Below, piece after piece: positions 44,576 to 53,050 of a stretch of DNA of 64,000 bases; positions within the stretch are counted from its first letter, which is position 1; each line of letters starts with the position of its first letter. Both the position numbers and the translations under genes were made by a program. Where the stretch lies: positions 18,829 to 82,828 of the forward strand of contig JARRNY010000021.1 in assembly GCA_037384445.1 (NCBI GenBank), given 5' to 3'. Under the pieces are notes generated by a model. The model was not told the origin of the DNA, searched no databases, and saw only the letters and a program-made list of their open reading frames with translations. The DNA comes from Thiodiazotropha sp037384445. Its GTDB lineage: Bacteria > Pseudomonadota > Gammaproteobacteria > Chromatiales > Chromatiaceae.

Positions 44576-45732
44576 GAACCGTCCTTACCGACCTTTTCCT
44601 GCCGCGTTTTCAGCAGGTCTTGCAACACCTGCTCACGCCAGAGCGACAGCGCCTGGCCGATAGCGGCTCCCGACAGGCCCTGGCGATAGAACTCCGGCGG
44701 TGGTTTTCGCTGCACCACATCAGCGGCACTCTGCAGAGGCGCGGACAAGGCCGTCATCGACTGCGGCCAGAGTGCGCGTGCCGCCAATAGAAACCGCTGC
44801 AGACGAAGCGGTTGCTGAGCCGGTTTCAGGTGGCCGGCGAGCTGTAGCAGGCCAGCTGCATCATCCACTGCCGGCAGACGGCCTTCAATCTCCAGCAGAT
44901 CCCGCAGTAGCTGCGCCTCCTCGCGGCCAGCCCGCAGACGCTCGAGCCAATCCTCGACACTCGGCACCTGTGTGGCTGCGGAAAACAGGGCGGCGGCGGC
45001 CCGCACCACCGGGTCATCACTCAGCTTCACGGCCCGTTTCAACGCGCCCATTCCCTCCTCCCCCTCACGCCCATGACCCGAGACAGGGCCCAGGGTGAGA
45101 TCGACCTCCGGCATCAACCGGGCCAGCGCGCCGCAACGGTGAAGCACCTCGAAAAAGCGCCAGGGCTGGGACTCTGCAAGCGAGCGGTGCAGCTCCTTCC
45201 AGACCCGTTCCGCCCGTAAGTGGCCAATGTCCGGCGAGTCGGCCATCTGCTTCATCAAGCCATGGGTGGCGTGGGCAACACGAAAGCCCCACTGTCCCAG
45301 CTTGGCGGCAAAGCGGGCCACTCGCAGCAGACGCACCGGATCCTCGGCAAAGGCGGGGGTGATATGGCGCAGCAGGCCCTGCTCCAGGTCCTCCCGGCCG
45401 TTACAGATATCGATCAGATTCCCGGCCTCATCCTGAGCCAGGGCGTTGATAGTCAGATCTCGACGCAGTAGATCCTGTTGCAAACTCACCTCAGGACCGG
45501 CATCGACCTCGAACCCCTTGTAACCCAACCCGCTCTTACGCTCGGTACGCGCCAGGGCGTACTCCTCGCCACTCTCGGGATGCAGGAAGACAGGAAAAGC
45601 GGCATCCGCCGGACGATAGCCCAGCTCGCGCATCTGCGCCGGGGTAGCGCCCACCACCACCCAGTCCCGCTCATGTACTGGCAGACCCAACAGCTCATCG
45701 CGCACCGCGCCACCAACCAGGTAGATCTTCAT
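44572..45732 (-). CDS. cca: CCA-adding tRNA nucleotidyltransferase, HD motif lost
   Basis: 386 residues from the ATG at 45732. Adds or repairs the 3' CCA of tRNA. Head domain: YLVGGAVRDELLGLPVHERDW with the two catalytic acids nearby, RRDLTINALAQD, and RLLRVARFAAKL. E. coli CCA has a C-terminal HD phosphohydrolase; here the matching places lack His and the CHDLGK motif (VVRAAAALFSAATQ), so only the transferase should remain. The start overlaps the ABC exporter stop (TGATG) and its end overlaps the kinase start. Confidence 0.93.
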   Translation of the reverse strand: MKIYLVGGAVRDELLGLPVHERDWVVVGATPAQMRELGYRPADAAFPVFLHPESGEEYALARTERKSGLGYKGFEVDAGPEVSLQQDLLRRDLTINALAQDEAGNLIDICNGREDLEQGLLRHITPAFAEDPVRLLRVARFAAKLGQWGFRVAHATHGLMKQMADSPDIGHLRAERVWKELHRSLAESQPWRFFEVLHRCGALARLMPEVDLTLGPVSGHGREGEEGMGALKRAVKLSDDPVVRAAAALFSAATQVPSVEDWLERLRAGREEAQLLRDLLEIEGRLPAVDDAAGLLQLAGHLKPAQQPLRLQRFLLAARALWPQSMTALSAPLQSAADVVQRKPPPEFYRQGLSGAAIGQALSLWREQVLQDLLKTRQEKVGKDGS

Positions 45733-47552
45733 CACTGCGTCTCCGTCCCGCTCATCTGTGCCTGCACCCGCTGCTCCTTCTGCTGTAGCTGCCACATCCG
45801 CTGATAGACCCCCTGTTGCGCCAGCAGCGCCTGGTGGGTGCCCTGCTCCACGATACGCCCCTGGTCCATCACCAGGATGCGATCGGCATCGACCACGGTG
45901 GAGAGGCGGTGGGCAATCACTAACGTGGTATGGTCCTTCGCCACCTCACGCAGGGTCTCCTGGATCGCCTGTTCGGTCTGGCTGTCGAGGGACGAGGTGG
46001 CCTCGTCGAAGACCAGGATACGCGGCCGCTTGAGCATGGCGCGGGCGATAGCGACCCGCTGCTTCTCGCCGCCGGAGAGTTTCAATCCGCGCTCGCCGAC
46101 TACCGTCTGGTAGCCATCCGGCAGCTGCTGAATGAACCCGGCGATATGCGCAATGCGGGCGGCGGCTTCAATCTCCGCCTCACTGGCGTCGGGACGACCA
46201 TAAGCCAGGTTGTAGAGGATGGTGTCGTTGAACAGCACCGTGTCCTGGGGCACGATGCCGATCGCTGCGCGCAGGCTCTGGCGGGTGAGGTGTCGAATAT
46301 CCTGGCCATCGATGGTGATGCGGCCGCCGGTCACATCGTAGAAGCGGAACAGCAGCCGTGACAGGGTCGACTTGCCCGCCCCGCTATGACCGACCACCGC
46401 CAGCTTCTCGCCGGCACCGATGGTGAAGTCGACACCTTGCAGGATCTGGCGCTCCGGCTGATAGGAGAAATCGACCTGCTCAAAGCGGACCTCGCCGCCC
46501 CCCAGTTTCAGTGCCGTCGCATCGGCCGCGTCGGTGATCTCCGGCTCGCGCTCCAGCAGCTTGAAGATCAGGTCCATATCGGCCAGCGAGTATTTGATCT
46601 GGCGATAGACGATGCCGAGAAAATTCAGCGGGATGAACAGCTGCAGCATAAAGGCGTTGACCAGCACCAGATCGCCGATCGACATGCTGCCTTGCACCAC
46701 CCCATTGGCGGCGAAGATCATGATAAAGGTGACGCCTATGGCAATGATGCCGCCCTGACCGAAGTTAAGCAGCGACATGGAAGTCTGACTCTTCACCGCA
46801 TTCTCTTCCCAGCGCGAGAGGGTCTCATCGAAGCGCTGAAGCTCCAGGGGCTCGTTACCGAAGTACTTCACCGTCTCGTAATTGATCAGGCTGTCGAAGG
46901 CTTGGTTGTTGGCCTGAGAGTCGAGCCGGTTCATCACGTGGCGGTACTCCATGCGCCACTCGGTGATGGCCAGGGTAAAGCCCACGTAGACCGCCACTGT
47001 GCCGAAGGTGACCAGGGTAAAGACGATGTCGTATTGGGTCAGCAGTACCACCGCCACCAGACTGAACTCCACCAGCATCGGCAGAATACTGAAGACCATG
47101 TAGTTGAGGATGGTGCTGACCGAACGGGTACCCCGCTCCAGATCGCGGCTGATGGCGCCGGTCTGGCGCTCCAGGTGGAAACGCAGGGAGAGTTCATGCA
47201 GGTGATTGAGCACCCGGTTGGAGAGGTTGCGCATGGCCCGATAGCGCACCCTGGCGAAGATGGCGTCGCGCAGCTCATTGAAGAGCGAACTGCCGAGGCG
47301 CAGAGCACCGTAGCCGAGCAGCAGGAACAGGGGCAGCACCAGTACGGTCTGCTCACTCTTCTCCAGGCTGTCGACGATCTGCTTCAGCAGTAGCGGGATG
47401 CCCACGTTGGCCAGCTTGGCCAGTACCAGGCAGCCGAGCGCGAACAGGGCCCGACCGCGATAGTCCCAAAGGAAGGGAAGCATGTTGCGCAGGTTCTGAA
47501 AATCGCGCCGGTCTTTGTGCACCGGGGTCTGGGATTGGATGTGATGGGCCAT
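45732..47552 (-). CDS. Atm1/HMT1-type ABC exporter
   Basis: Half-transporter of 606 residues from the Met at 47552; the frame upstream to 47657 is not conserved in style. Membrane domain about 25-310 with five or six helices and the Atm1-type INYETVKYFGNE and NFGQGGIIAIG stretches. ATPase domain about 355-595: Walker A GHSGAGKST, signature LSGGEKQR, Walker B ILVFDEATSSLD. Atm1-type exporters move glutathione or persulfide compounds, or metal-thiol complexes. First gene of the operon ending in the rhodanese, which fits a thiol or persulfide theme. Confidence 0.92.
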   Translation of the reverse strand: MAHHIQSQTPVHKDRRDFQNLRNMLPFLWDYRGRALFALGCLVLAKLANVGIPLLLKQIVDSLEKSEQTVLVLPLFLLLGYGALRLGSSLFNELRDAIFARVRYRAMRNLSNRVLNHLHELSLRFHLERQTGAISRDLERGTRSVSTILNYMVFSILPMLVEFSLVAVVLLTQYDIVFTLVTFGTVAVYVGFTLAITEWRMEYRHVMNRLDSQANNQAFDSLINYETVKYFGNEPLELQRFDETLSRWEENAVKSQTSMSLLNFGQGGIIAIGVTFIMIFAANGVVQGSMSIGDLVLVNAFMLQLFIPLNFLGIVYRQIKYSLADMDLIFKLLEREPEITDAADATALKLGGGEVRFEQVDFSYQPERQILQGVDFTIGAGEKLAVVGHSGAGKSTLSRLLFRFYDVTGGRITIDGQDIRHLTRQSLRAAIGIVPQDTVLFNDTILYNLAYGRPDASEAEIEAAARIAHIAGFIQQLPDGYQTVVGERGLKLSGGEKQRVAIARAMLKRPRILVFDEATSSLDSQTEQAIQETLREVAKDHTTLVIAHRLSTVVDADRILVMDQGRIVEQGTHQALLAQQGVYQRMWQLQQKEQRVQAQMSGTETQ

Positions 47553-47721
47553 ATAAAGGGTTGCCTGTTCTCCAACAGCAAACGGTAATATTATCGGAAA
47601 TCGGCATTGGGTGCGTCTTACACCTAGTTTTCTCCAGGTTTCCTGACAGGCACCCACGACTGAATCGGTTACAATTCCCCAAGACGACCTTTGGCCGGAT
47701 CACGGAACTATCCGAGGTCAC

Positions 47722-47785
47722 TTGGCGGGGCAGAGCCCCACCCTGCCACCAGGTTAACTGTAGGGTGGGGCCCTGCCCCACCGAA
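47722..47785. repeat. Palindromic dispersed repeat, copy 3
   Basis: Left arm TTGGCGGGGCagaGCCCCACC and right arm TAGGGTGGGGCCCTGCCCC are near inverses. The right arm is identical over 20 bases to the copy at 19986-20053. It lies in the 262-base divergent gap before the S24-like gene, only 30 bases from its start codon. Confidence 0.85.
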
Positions 47786-47814
47786 ACAACTGGACTAACA
47801 GACGGCAAAACAGC

Positions 47815-48171
47815 ATGACCCAAGATTGCAGCTACAACGAACTCTATCCCCTGCAGGTGCTGGATGACAGCATGGAACCGGAATTTCCGGAGAAGTGCAT
47901 CATCGTCATCGAGCCCTCCGAAGTCTGTGCCACAGGCGCCTACGTCGTGGTCGAGACCCAGGGCGACCGCTGGTTCCGTCAGTACCTTTCCGAAGGTGAT
48001 GGCGGAAAACGACTGGTGGCGCTGAAAGCGGGCTATCCCGAGATGAAACTGGTCGACGGCGAATTCAAAATTCTCGGCGTGGTGGTACAACGCAATGTGG
48101 GACGCAAGGTCAAACACTACTACCCCTATGTACCAGGTGGCGTAGCGCCGAATAGCGTCGAACTCAACTGA
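47815..48171 (+). CDS. Solo S24/LexA-peptidase-like protein
   Basis: 118 residues, a single S24-like beta fold with no DNA-binding domain. LQVLDDSMEPEFPEKCIIVIEP (about 13-34) matches the catalytic Ser region (Ser19) of LexA-type peptidases. The place of the catalytic Lys (usual V-K-R) reads RWFRQY, with Arg55 instead. So peptidase activity is doubtful, and a binding or sensor role is possible. First of three same-strand genes (S24-like, HMA-like, SQR-like). Confidence 0.75.
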   Translation: MTQDCSYNELYPLQVLDDSMEPEFPEKCIIVIEPSEVCATGAYVVVETQGDRWFRQYLSEGDGGKRLVALKAGYPEMKLVDGEFKILGVVVQRNVGRKVKHYYPYVPGGVAPNSVELN

Positions 48172-48300
48172 TGCTTTCCAGCGATTTCGGACTATCATCT
48201 AGTTTGTGAGGCCACCGCACACTGCACGTGTCCCACCAAGCGGCCCAAGAGCCGCACGCAAACGACCATCGAGCGCCAAGTCGCAATAGGAGAGGATAAG

Positions 48301-48534
48301 ATGAATATTGATCTTGCTGATGTCACCCTACACGTCGATGAAACCCTGGACAGTGCAGGACTGAACGATCTGGAAGATGCCTTCCGCCAACGGGAAGGGG
48401 TGGTTTCGGTCCATGTCGACGAGAAACGGCCCCACCTGTTCGTTCTTGAGTACAATCCCAAGCTGATCCACAGCAAAGACCTGGTAAAGATCCCCGAGTT
48501 CCGTGGCCTGCATGCTGAGCTGATCGGTCTCTGA
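48301..48534 (+). CDS. HMA-like small protein without the metal-binding CxxC
   Basis: 77 residues with an AGGAGAGG ribosome site. The order of strands and helices (VTLHVDETLDSAGLNDLEDAF, then GVVSVHVDEKRPHLFVLEY) is that of a ferredoxin-like heavy-metal-associated domain, but it has no Cys at all. A copper chaperone function is therefore unlikely. It lies 129 bases after the S24-like gene and 186 before the SQR-like gene. Confidence 0.7.
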   Translation: MNIDLADVTLHVDETLDSAGLNDLEDAFRQREGVVSVHVDEKRPHLFVLEYNPKLIHSKDLVKIPEFRGLHAELIGL

Positions 48535-48720
48535 CAGACCAGTCCATCACCACAACGGGCATCAGCACGTCGCCCTACTCCACAATGCGGCCGGCCCCAT
48601 AGATGGCCGCCGGTCGTGGTCTGCTACTCTCCTCTCCGTGTAAACTATGGCCTGATCACGGGCCATAGACCACAATAAGACGGCCGCCCGTACAAGACCA
48701 ACCAGGAGCAGGAGCAGGAA

Positions 48721-49848
48721 ATGCAGAAAGTGACCATCGTGGGCAGCGGTTTCGCCGCCCTCACCGCCGTGAAGACCTTGCGTAAATCGGATCGCTCGAT
48801 GGAGATCACGGTCGTCAGTCCCAAGCAGGAATTCCACTATCTGCCCGGCTCCATCTGGATCCCGTCGAAAATCCGCGAACCGGAAGATCTCATCGTCCCG
48901 CTGCAACCATTCTTTGACCGTATGCGGGTCAACTTTGTGCAGGCCGAAGCCACCGGCCTGAGCGAAGATGGGCGAGTGCTCACGACCAGCCAGGGAGAGA
49001 TCGAGAACGATGGCCTGATCATCGCCTCGGGCGGACGCTTCATCAAAAAACTGCCGGGTATTGAACACGCCATCACCCCCTGCGAAGGGATCGCCGCCAC
49101 CATGAAGATCCGTGAGCGTCTGGCAGCCCTCAAAGAAGGCACCATCGCCATCGGTTTCGCCGGCAACCCGAAGGAGCCGAGCGCCATGCGTGGCGGTCCC
49201 ATGTTCGAGTTTCTCTTCGGCATCGACCGTCAACTGCGGCTGGAGAAGCGGCGCGACAAGTTCAAGCTGATCTTCTTCACGCCGGCGGAGAATCCGGGTC
49301 AACGACTCGGCCCAAAAGCGGTAACCGGTCTGGTGCGGGAGATGAACAAACGTGGTATCGAGACCCACCTGGGCAACAAGATGAAGGCCTTCACCGAGAA
49401 CAGTGTCACCACCGAGGGCGGCACCTTTGATGCCGACCTGATTCTCTTCATGCCGGGCATGACCGGTAATAAATGGTTCGACAACACCAGCCTTCCTCGC
49501 TCCGAAGGTGGGCTGCTCAAAGCCGATGCGCAGTGTCGTGTCGAGGGGCTGTCACGGGTTTATGTGGCGGGCGACTCAGGCAGTTTTCCCGGTCCGGAGT
49601 GGATGCCGAAACAGGCTCACATGGCGGACCTGCAGGCAACCGCCGCGGCGAAAAACCTGCTGACGGAATTCCAGGGACAGACACCGGAAGAGACCTTCAA
49701 GGTAGAGCTGGTCTGCATCGTCGACAGTCAGACCAGCGGTATGCTGGTGGCACGCACCATGAAGCGCAATATCGTGATGCCCAATATGGTCATTTTTCAC
49801 TGGCTCAAGCGCTTCTTTGAGTGGTGGTATCTGCGCCAATACCGCTAA
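48721..49848 (+). CDS. Divergent SQR-like FAD oxidoreductase
   Basis: 375 residues with a strong ribosome site. FAD motif IVGSGFAALTAVKTL and HYLPGSIWIP place it in the SQR/flavocytochrome c family. Cys121 (TPCEG) and Cys332 (LVCIVDSQTSGML) match the first and third redox Cys of SQR; the middle Cys region reads GFAGNPKEPSAMRGGP without Cys. The C-terminal helix (MVIFHWLKRFFEWWYLRQYR) looks membrane-binding. It may be an SQR of another type, or use another acceptor or substrate. Confidence 0.85.
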   Translation: MQKVTIVGSGFAALTAVKTLRKSDRSMEITVVSPKQEFHYLPGSIWIPSKIREPEDLIVPLQPFFDRMRVNFVQAEATGLSEDGRVLTTSQGEIENDGLIIASGGRFIKKLPGIEHAITPCEGIAATMKIRERLAALKEGTIAIGFAGNPKEPSAMRGGPMFEFLFGIDRQLRLEKRRDKFKLIFFTPAENPGQRLGPKAVTGLVREMNKRGIETHLGNKMKAFTENSVTTEGGTFDADLILFMPGMTGNKWFDNTSLPRSEGGLLKADAQCRVEGLSRVYVAGDSGSFPGPEWMPKQAHMADLQATAAAKNLLTEFQGQTPEETFKVELVCIVDSQTSGMLVARTMKRNIVMPNMVIFHWLKRFFEWWYLRQYR

Positions 49849-49897
49849 GCGGAGCGACGGCTAGTGCAATCGATGGCTGTGTTGAATCCTGAACGAC

Positions 49898-50344
49898 TCA
49901 GAGCCGGTACTTCTTCTCCAAACGGTCAGCAATCAGATCGTAACCACGGAAGCGCATCTCTGCTATCTCACCGGCCTGATCATAGAGGCGGTTGAGGCGT
50001 TTCAGCACCGCTTTGTCGCCCTGGCGCATGTGCATGCTGGCAAAGGCCTCTGCCAGCCCGATATGGATGCGATAGGATTCGACATAGGCCCGGTGATCCC
50101 GTTCACCGAAGTGTTGCAGGGAGCGTTCGAAGCGGTCGTATTTTCGCAACAGGCGCCGATGCTGAGCCCGGTTGAGAAGCAGCTCCGAGACTTCCGGCGA
50201 GGTGCAGGAGCGGGCCAGGGTTACCAGCGATTCAGAAGAGTACTGCCGCGAGGAGAGAGCGGCATCCCAGCATGCAGAGGGCTCCTGCGCCACGACCGGC
50301 CAAGCAAGAAAGAGCATCGTCAAACCCAGGAACCATCGCTGCAT
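49898..50344 (-). CDS. Hypothetical periplasmic protein
   Basis: 148 residues from the Met at 50344 (MQRWFLGLTMLFLAWPVVAQ), chosen because it opens directly into a signal peptide; the frame upstream adds 8 residues. The mature part is helical, rich in Arg/Leu/Tyr, with two Cys (about 26 and 48) that may form a disulfide. No known domain. Convergent with the SQR-like gene. Confidence 0.65.
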   Translation of the reverse strand: MQRWFLGLTMLFLAWPVVAQEPSACWDAALSSRQYSSESLVTLARSCTSPEVSELLLNRAQHRRLLRKYDRFERSLQHFGERDHRAYVESYRIHIGLAEAFASMHMRQGDKAVLKRLNRLYDQAGEIAEMRFRGYDLIADRLEKKYRL

Positions 50345-50676
50345 CGATTTCACTCCGTCGATTATCAAATTAAAAAATTTTCAATCTCATTACGAAACCT
50401 ATAGCTGAAAATTATCGAGCTGCAAGCCGCCAAAGCAGAGAAAGAGAGGCGAACTCGTCAAGTTTCAGGCAGCGTTTATACCTAGTTAGCGCCCTGTTCA
50501 GCACCGTTCAAGGATTCAGGAAGCCTGTTCGCACAATCGGGATAAAGCCCCTTTCCCTACTGAATTCACAGCCGATTCTTCAAGCATGAATTACCTCCCA
50601 CTCCCGGCAACTCTTCCTGCAAGCCATCGCCCCGAGGACTAAACTGAGACAGACTCTCAGGGACTCCACGACAAAC
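50345..50676. other. Gap between two divergent secreted-protein genes
   Basis: 332 bases with an AT-rich patch at 50360-50420 that may hold promoters for both neighbours. Nothing else recognised. Confidence 0.45.
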
Positions 50677-51480
50677 ATGATGACTCGACGCTACTGCTTC
50701 ATATTGCTGCTCGCACTTCTCAGCCTGCCGGTAACGGCCGATGAGATGCAGATATTCGAACTTAAGGGAGCGACGACGCAGGAGCTCATCCCGCTGATCA
50801 AACCTTTTGTCGGCCCTGACGGCACCGTGACCGGCATGCACAACCAGTTGATCGTCCGCACCAGTGCCGAACGCATGGCACAGGTGCGTAAAATCGTCCA
50901 GGAGTTCGACCGCGCTCCCCGTCGCCTGCTGATCCATGTGCGGGATACCGCGCCCAGTACGGGTGAGAGCGACCGCATCGATCTCTCGATCAGCAACCCC
51001 CATCTGCAGATCGGTGAGACCGAGAAAAACCGCCTGCGCATAAAACGCTACTCCACGCAGTCGCAGGATACGAATGTGCGCACGCTACAAACCATTGAGG
51101 GTCAGCCTACCTTGATCACCAGTGGCATCAGCCGCCCGGAGGTGACCCGTGACGGCTATATCATCGGCCCGGGCGGGGGCTATCAGACCAGTGTCGATTA
51201 TCTCGCCATCGATTCGGGATTCTATGCCACCGCCCAGGTGGTGGGCGACCGGGTGAGAGTCGAGATCACCACCCGCAAGCAGCAGCCGATAAGCGGATCG
51301 AGAGTGATCAGCCAGCAATCCACAGACAGCGTGGTCAGCGGTCAACTGGGCGAGTGGTTGCCCCTCGCTGCCACAAGCAGCCAGCGTCGACTCAAACGTT
51401 CGGGGATCGGCAGCTACGCCAGCAGCGAATCGGCCGAAGAGAGCTCCCTCTGGGTAAAAGTGGAACTCTTAGCCGAGTAA
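50677..51480 (+). CDS. Stand-alone secretin N-domain-like periplasmic protein
   Basis: 267 residues with signal peptide (RYCFILLLALLSLPVTA). Residues about 25-90 (FELKGATTQELIPLIKPFVG, MHNQLIVRTSAERMAQVRKI) match the NolW/N-domain fold of secretins. The rest lacks the secretin pore domain, ending with VRVEITTRKQQ and ELGEWLPL-type strands as in pilus or type II secretin-associated short proteins. No secretion genes adjoin it. Perhaps an orphan periplasmic adaptor. Confidence 0.75.
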   Translation: MMTRRYCFILLLALLSLPVTADEMQIFELKGATTQELIPLIKPFVGPDGTVTGMHNQLIVRTSAERMAQVRKIVQEFDRAPRRLLIHVRDTAPSTGESDRIDLSISNPHLQIGETEKNRLRIKRYSTQSQDTNVRTLQTIEGQPTLITSGISRPEVTRDGYIIGPGGGYQTSVDYLAIDSGFYATAQVVGDRVRVEITTRKQQPISGSRVISQQSTDSVVSGQLGEWLPLAATSSQRRLKRSGIGSYASSESAEESSLWVKVELLAE

Positions 51481-51512
51481 GCGAGCCCTGCCGGAGAACG
51501 CCTGACAAGCGT

Positions 51513-52964
51513 TCAATCGATACCCGCTCGCTGCACCCTACCTGTCAAACGACTCACCGCCACTATCATCAAGGTGGAGATGATGAAGCCCGGCACGATC
51601 TCATAGAGATCGAACAAACCACCCTCCAGCGGCTTCCAGATCACCACCGTCAATCCGCCCGCCAGGATGCCAGACAGCGCTCCCCAACGATTCATGCCCG
51701 ACCAGTAGAGTGAGAGCAGTACCGCTGGGCCGAAGGCGGCGCCAAAGCCGGCCCAGGCGTAAGCCACCAGATCGAGTACCCGGTTATCCGGATCCATCGC
51801 CAACACGAAAGCGGCCGCTGCGATGGTCAACACCGCCAGCCGACCGACGATCACCAGCTCCCTGTCCGAGGCCTGCTTGCGCAACATCACCCGGTAGAGA
51901 TCGCCGGTAAAGGCGCTGGAAGAGACAAGCAGCTGGGAATCGGCGGTACTCATAATCGCTGCCAGAATCGCCGCCAGGCAGATGCCGGCCAGCAGCGGAT
52001 GAAATAGCAGATCGACCAGCCGGATAAAGACCTTCTCCGCATCCTCCAGTGGAGGATCGAAAACCGGAATGCCCATAAGGCCGACCAGGCAAGCCGCGAC
52101 CAGTGTAATCAAGACCCAGGTGACGGCGATCCGCCGCGCCTGGGGTACCAACTCAGCGGATCGAACCGCCTTGAAGCGAGCCAGTATGTGCGGCTGACCG
52201 AAGTAACCCAGTCCCCAGGCCATGAGTGAGATGATCGTCAGCAGCCCCAGCGGCTTGCCCTCACTGTCGCTAAAGAGATCGAGCAGCGCCGGATTCCGCT
52301 CGGCAATCGACGCCATCGCCTCGCTGCCGCCCCCATTCATACCCATCGCCATCAGCGACACCGCCACCAGCGCGGCCGCCATCATCAGGCCCTGAAAGAG
52401 ATCGGTCCAGGAGACAGCGAGAAAGCCGCCGAAGGCGGTATAGAGAATGATCGTCAGGGCTCCCACCGCCACAGCCCAGAGATAGGGCAAGCCGAAAACC
52501 GCCTCAAACAGTTTGCCCCCGGCCACCAGACCGGAGCTGGTATAGAAGAGGAAGAAAAGCAGCACGAAGAGGGATGAGACCACCCGGATCAGACCGCTCT
52601 CGTCGTGAAAGCGGTTGGCGAAATATTGCGGTAACGTCAGCGCATCGCCCGCCTGCTCGGAAGCGTCTCTGAGCTTGGCGGCCACCAACCGCCAGTTGAG
52701 CCAGGTACCGAGCAGAAGCCCAAGCGCCAGCCAGACAGCTTCCAACCCGGCTGCGTAGGCATACCCGGGCAGACCCAGCAGCAGCCAGCCGCTCATGTCC
52801 GAGGCGCTGGCGCTAAGCGCTGTGACCCAACTGCCGAGACGACGTCCGCCGAGCACGAAGTCAGCCAGGTCCCGGGTTCGCTGCCAGGCAATCAGGCCGA
52901 TAACGAGCATCACCAGTAAATAGACCGCGAAGGTCAGGCCGATGAGGAGTTCTCTGTTTTCCAT
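51513..52964 (-). CDS. putP: Sodium/proline symporter PutP
   Basis: SSS-family Na+-coupled transporter, 483 residues, about 13 helices. GRRLGSWVTALSASASDMSGWLLLGLPG (about 40-67) has the conserved Na+/proline site residues, and SWTDLFQGLMM and MSTADSQLLV are family hallmarks. Imports proline as nutrient or osmolyte. Single gene, no putA nearby. Confidence 0.94.
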   Translation of the reverse strand: MENRELLIGLTFAVYLLVMLVIGLIAWQRTRDLADFVLGGRRLGSWVTALSASASDMSGWLLLGLPGYAYAAGLEAVWLALGLLLGTWLNWRLVAAKLRDASEQAGDALTLPQYFANRFHDESGLIRVVSSLFVLLFFLFYTSSGLVAGGKLFEAVFGLPYLWAVAVGALTIILYTAFGGFLAVSWTDLFQGLMMAAALVAVSLMAMGMNGGGSEAMASIAERNPALLDLFSDSEGKPLGLLTIISLMAWGLGYFGQPHILARFKAVRSAELVPQARRIAVTWVLITLVAACLVGLMGIPVFDPPLEDAEKVFIRLVDLLFHPLLAGICLAAILAAIMSTADSQLLVSSSAFTGDLYRVMLRKQASDRELVIVGRLAVLTIAAAAFVLAMDPDNRVLDLVAYAWAGFGAAFGPAVLLSLYWSGMNRWGALSGILAGGLTVVIWKPLEGGLFDLYEIVPGFIISTLMIVAVSRLTGRVQRAGID

Positions 52965-53050
52965 AGCTATGTCTGTCTGTTTTGCAATGAACGATTTTTC
53001 ATTTCTGAAGTATCAGGCATACCGCAATCGATCGACTTTGCCAGGGCCTG

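Noticed and set aside
50566..51003. A 145-residue minus-strand frame
   Set aside because: Opposite the signal-peptide gene at 50677, without a ribosome site or domain.
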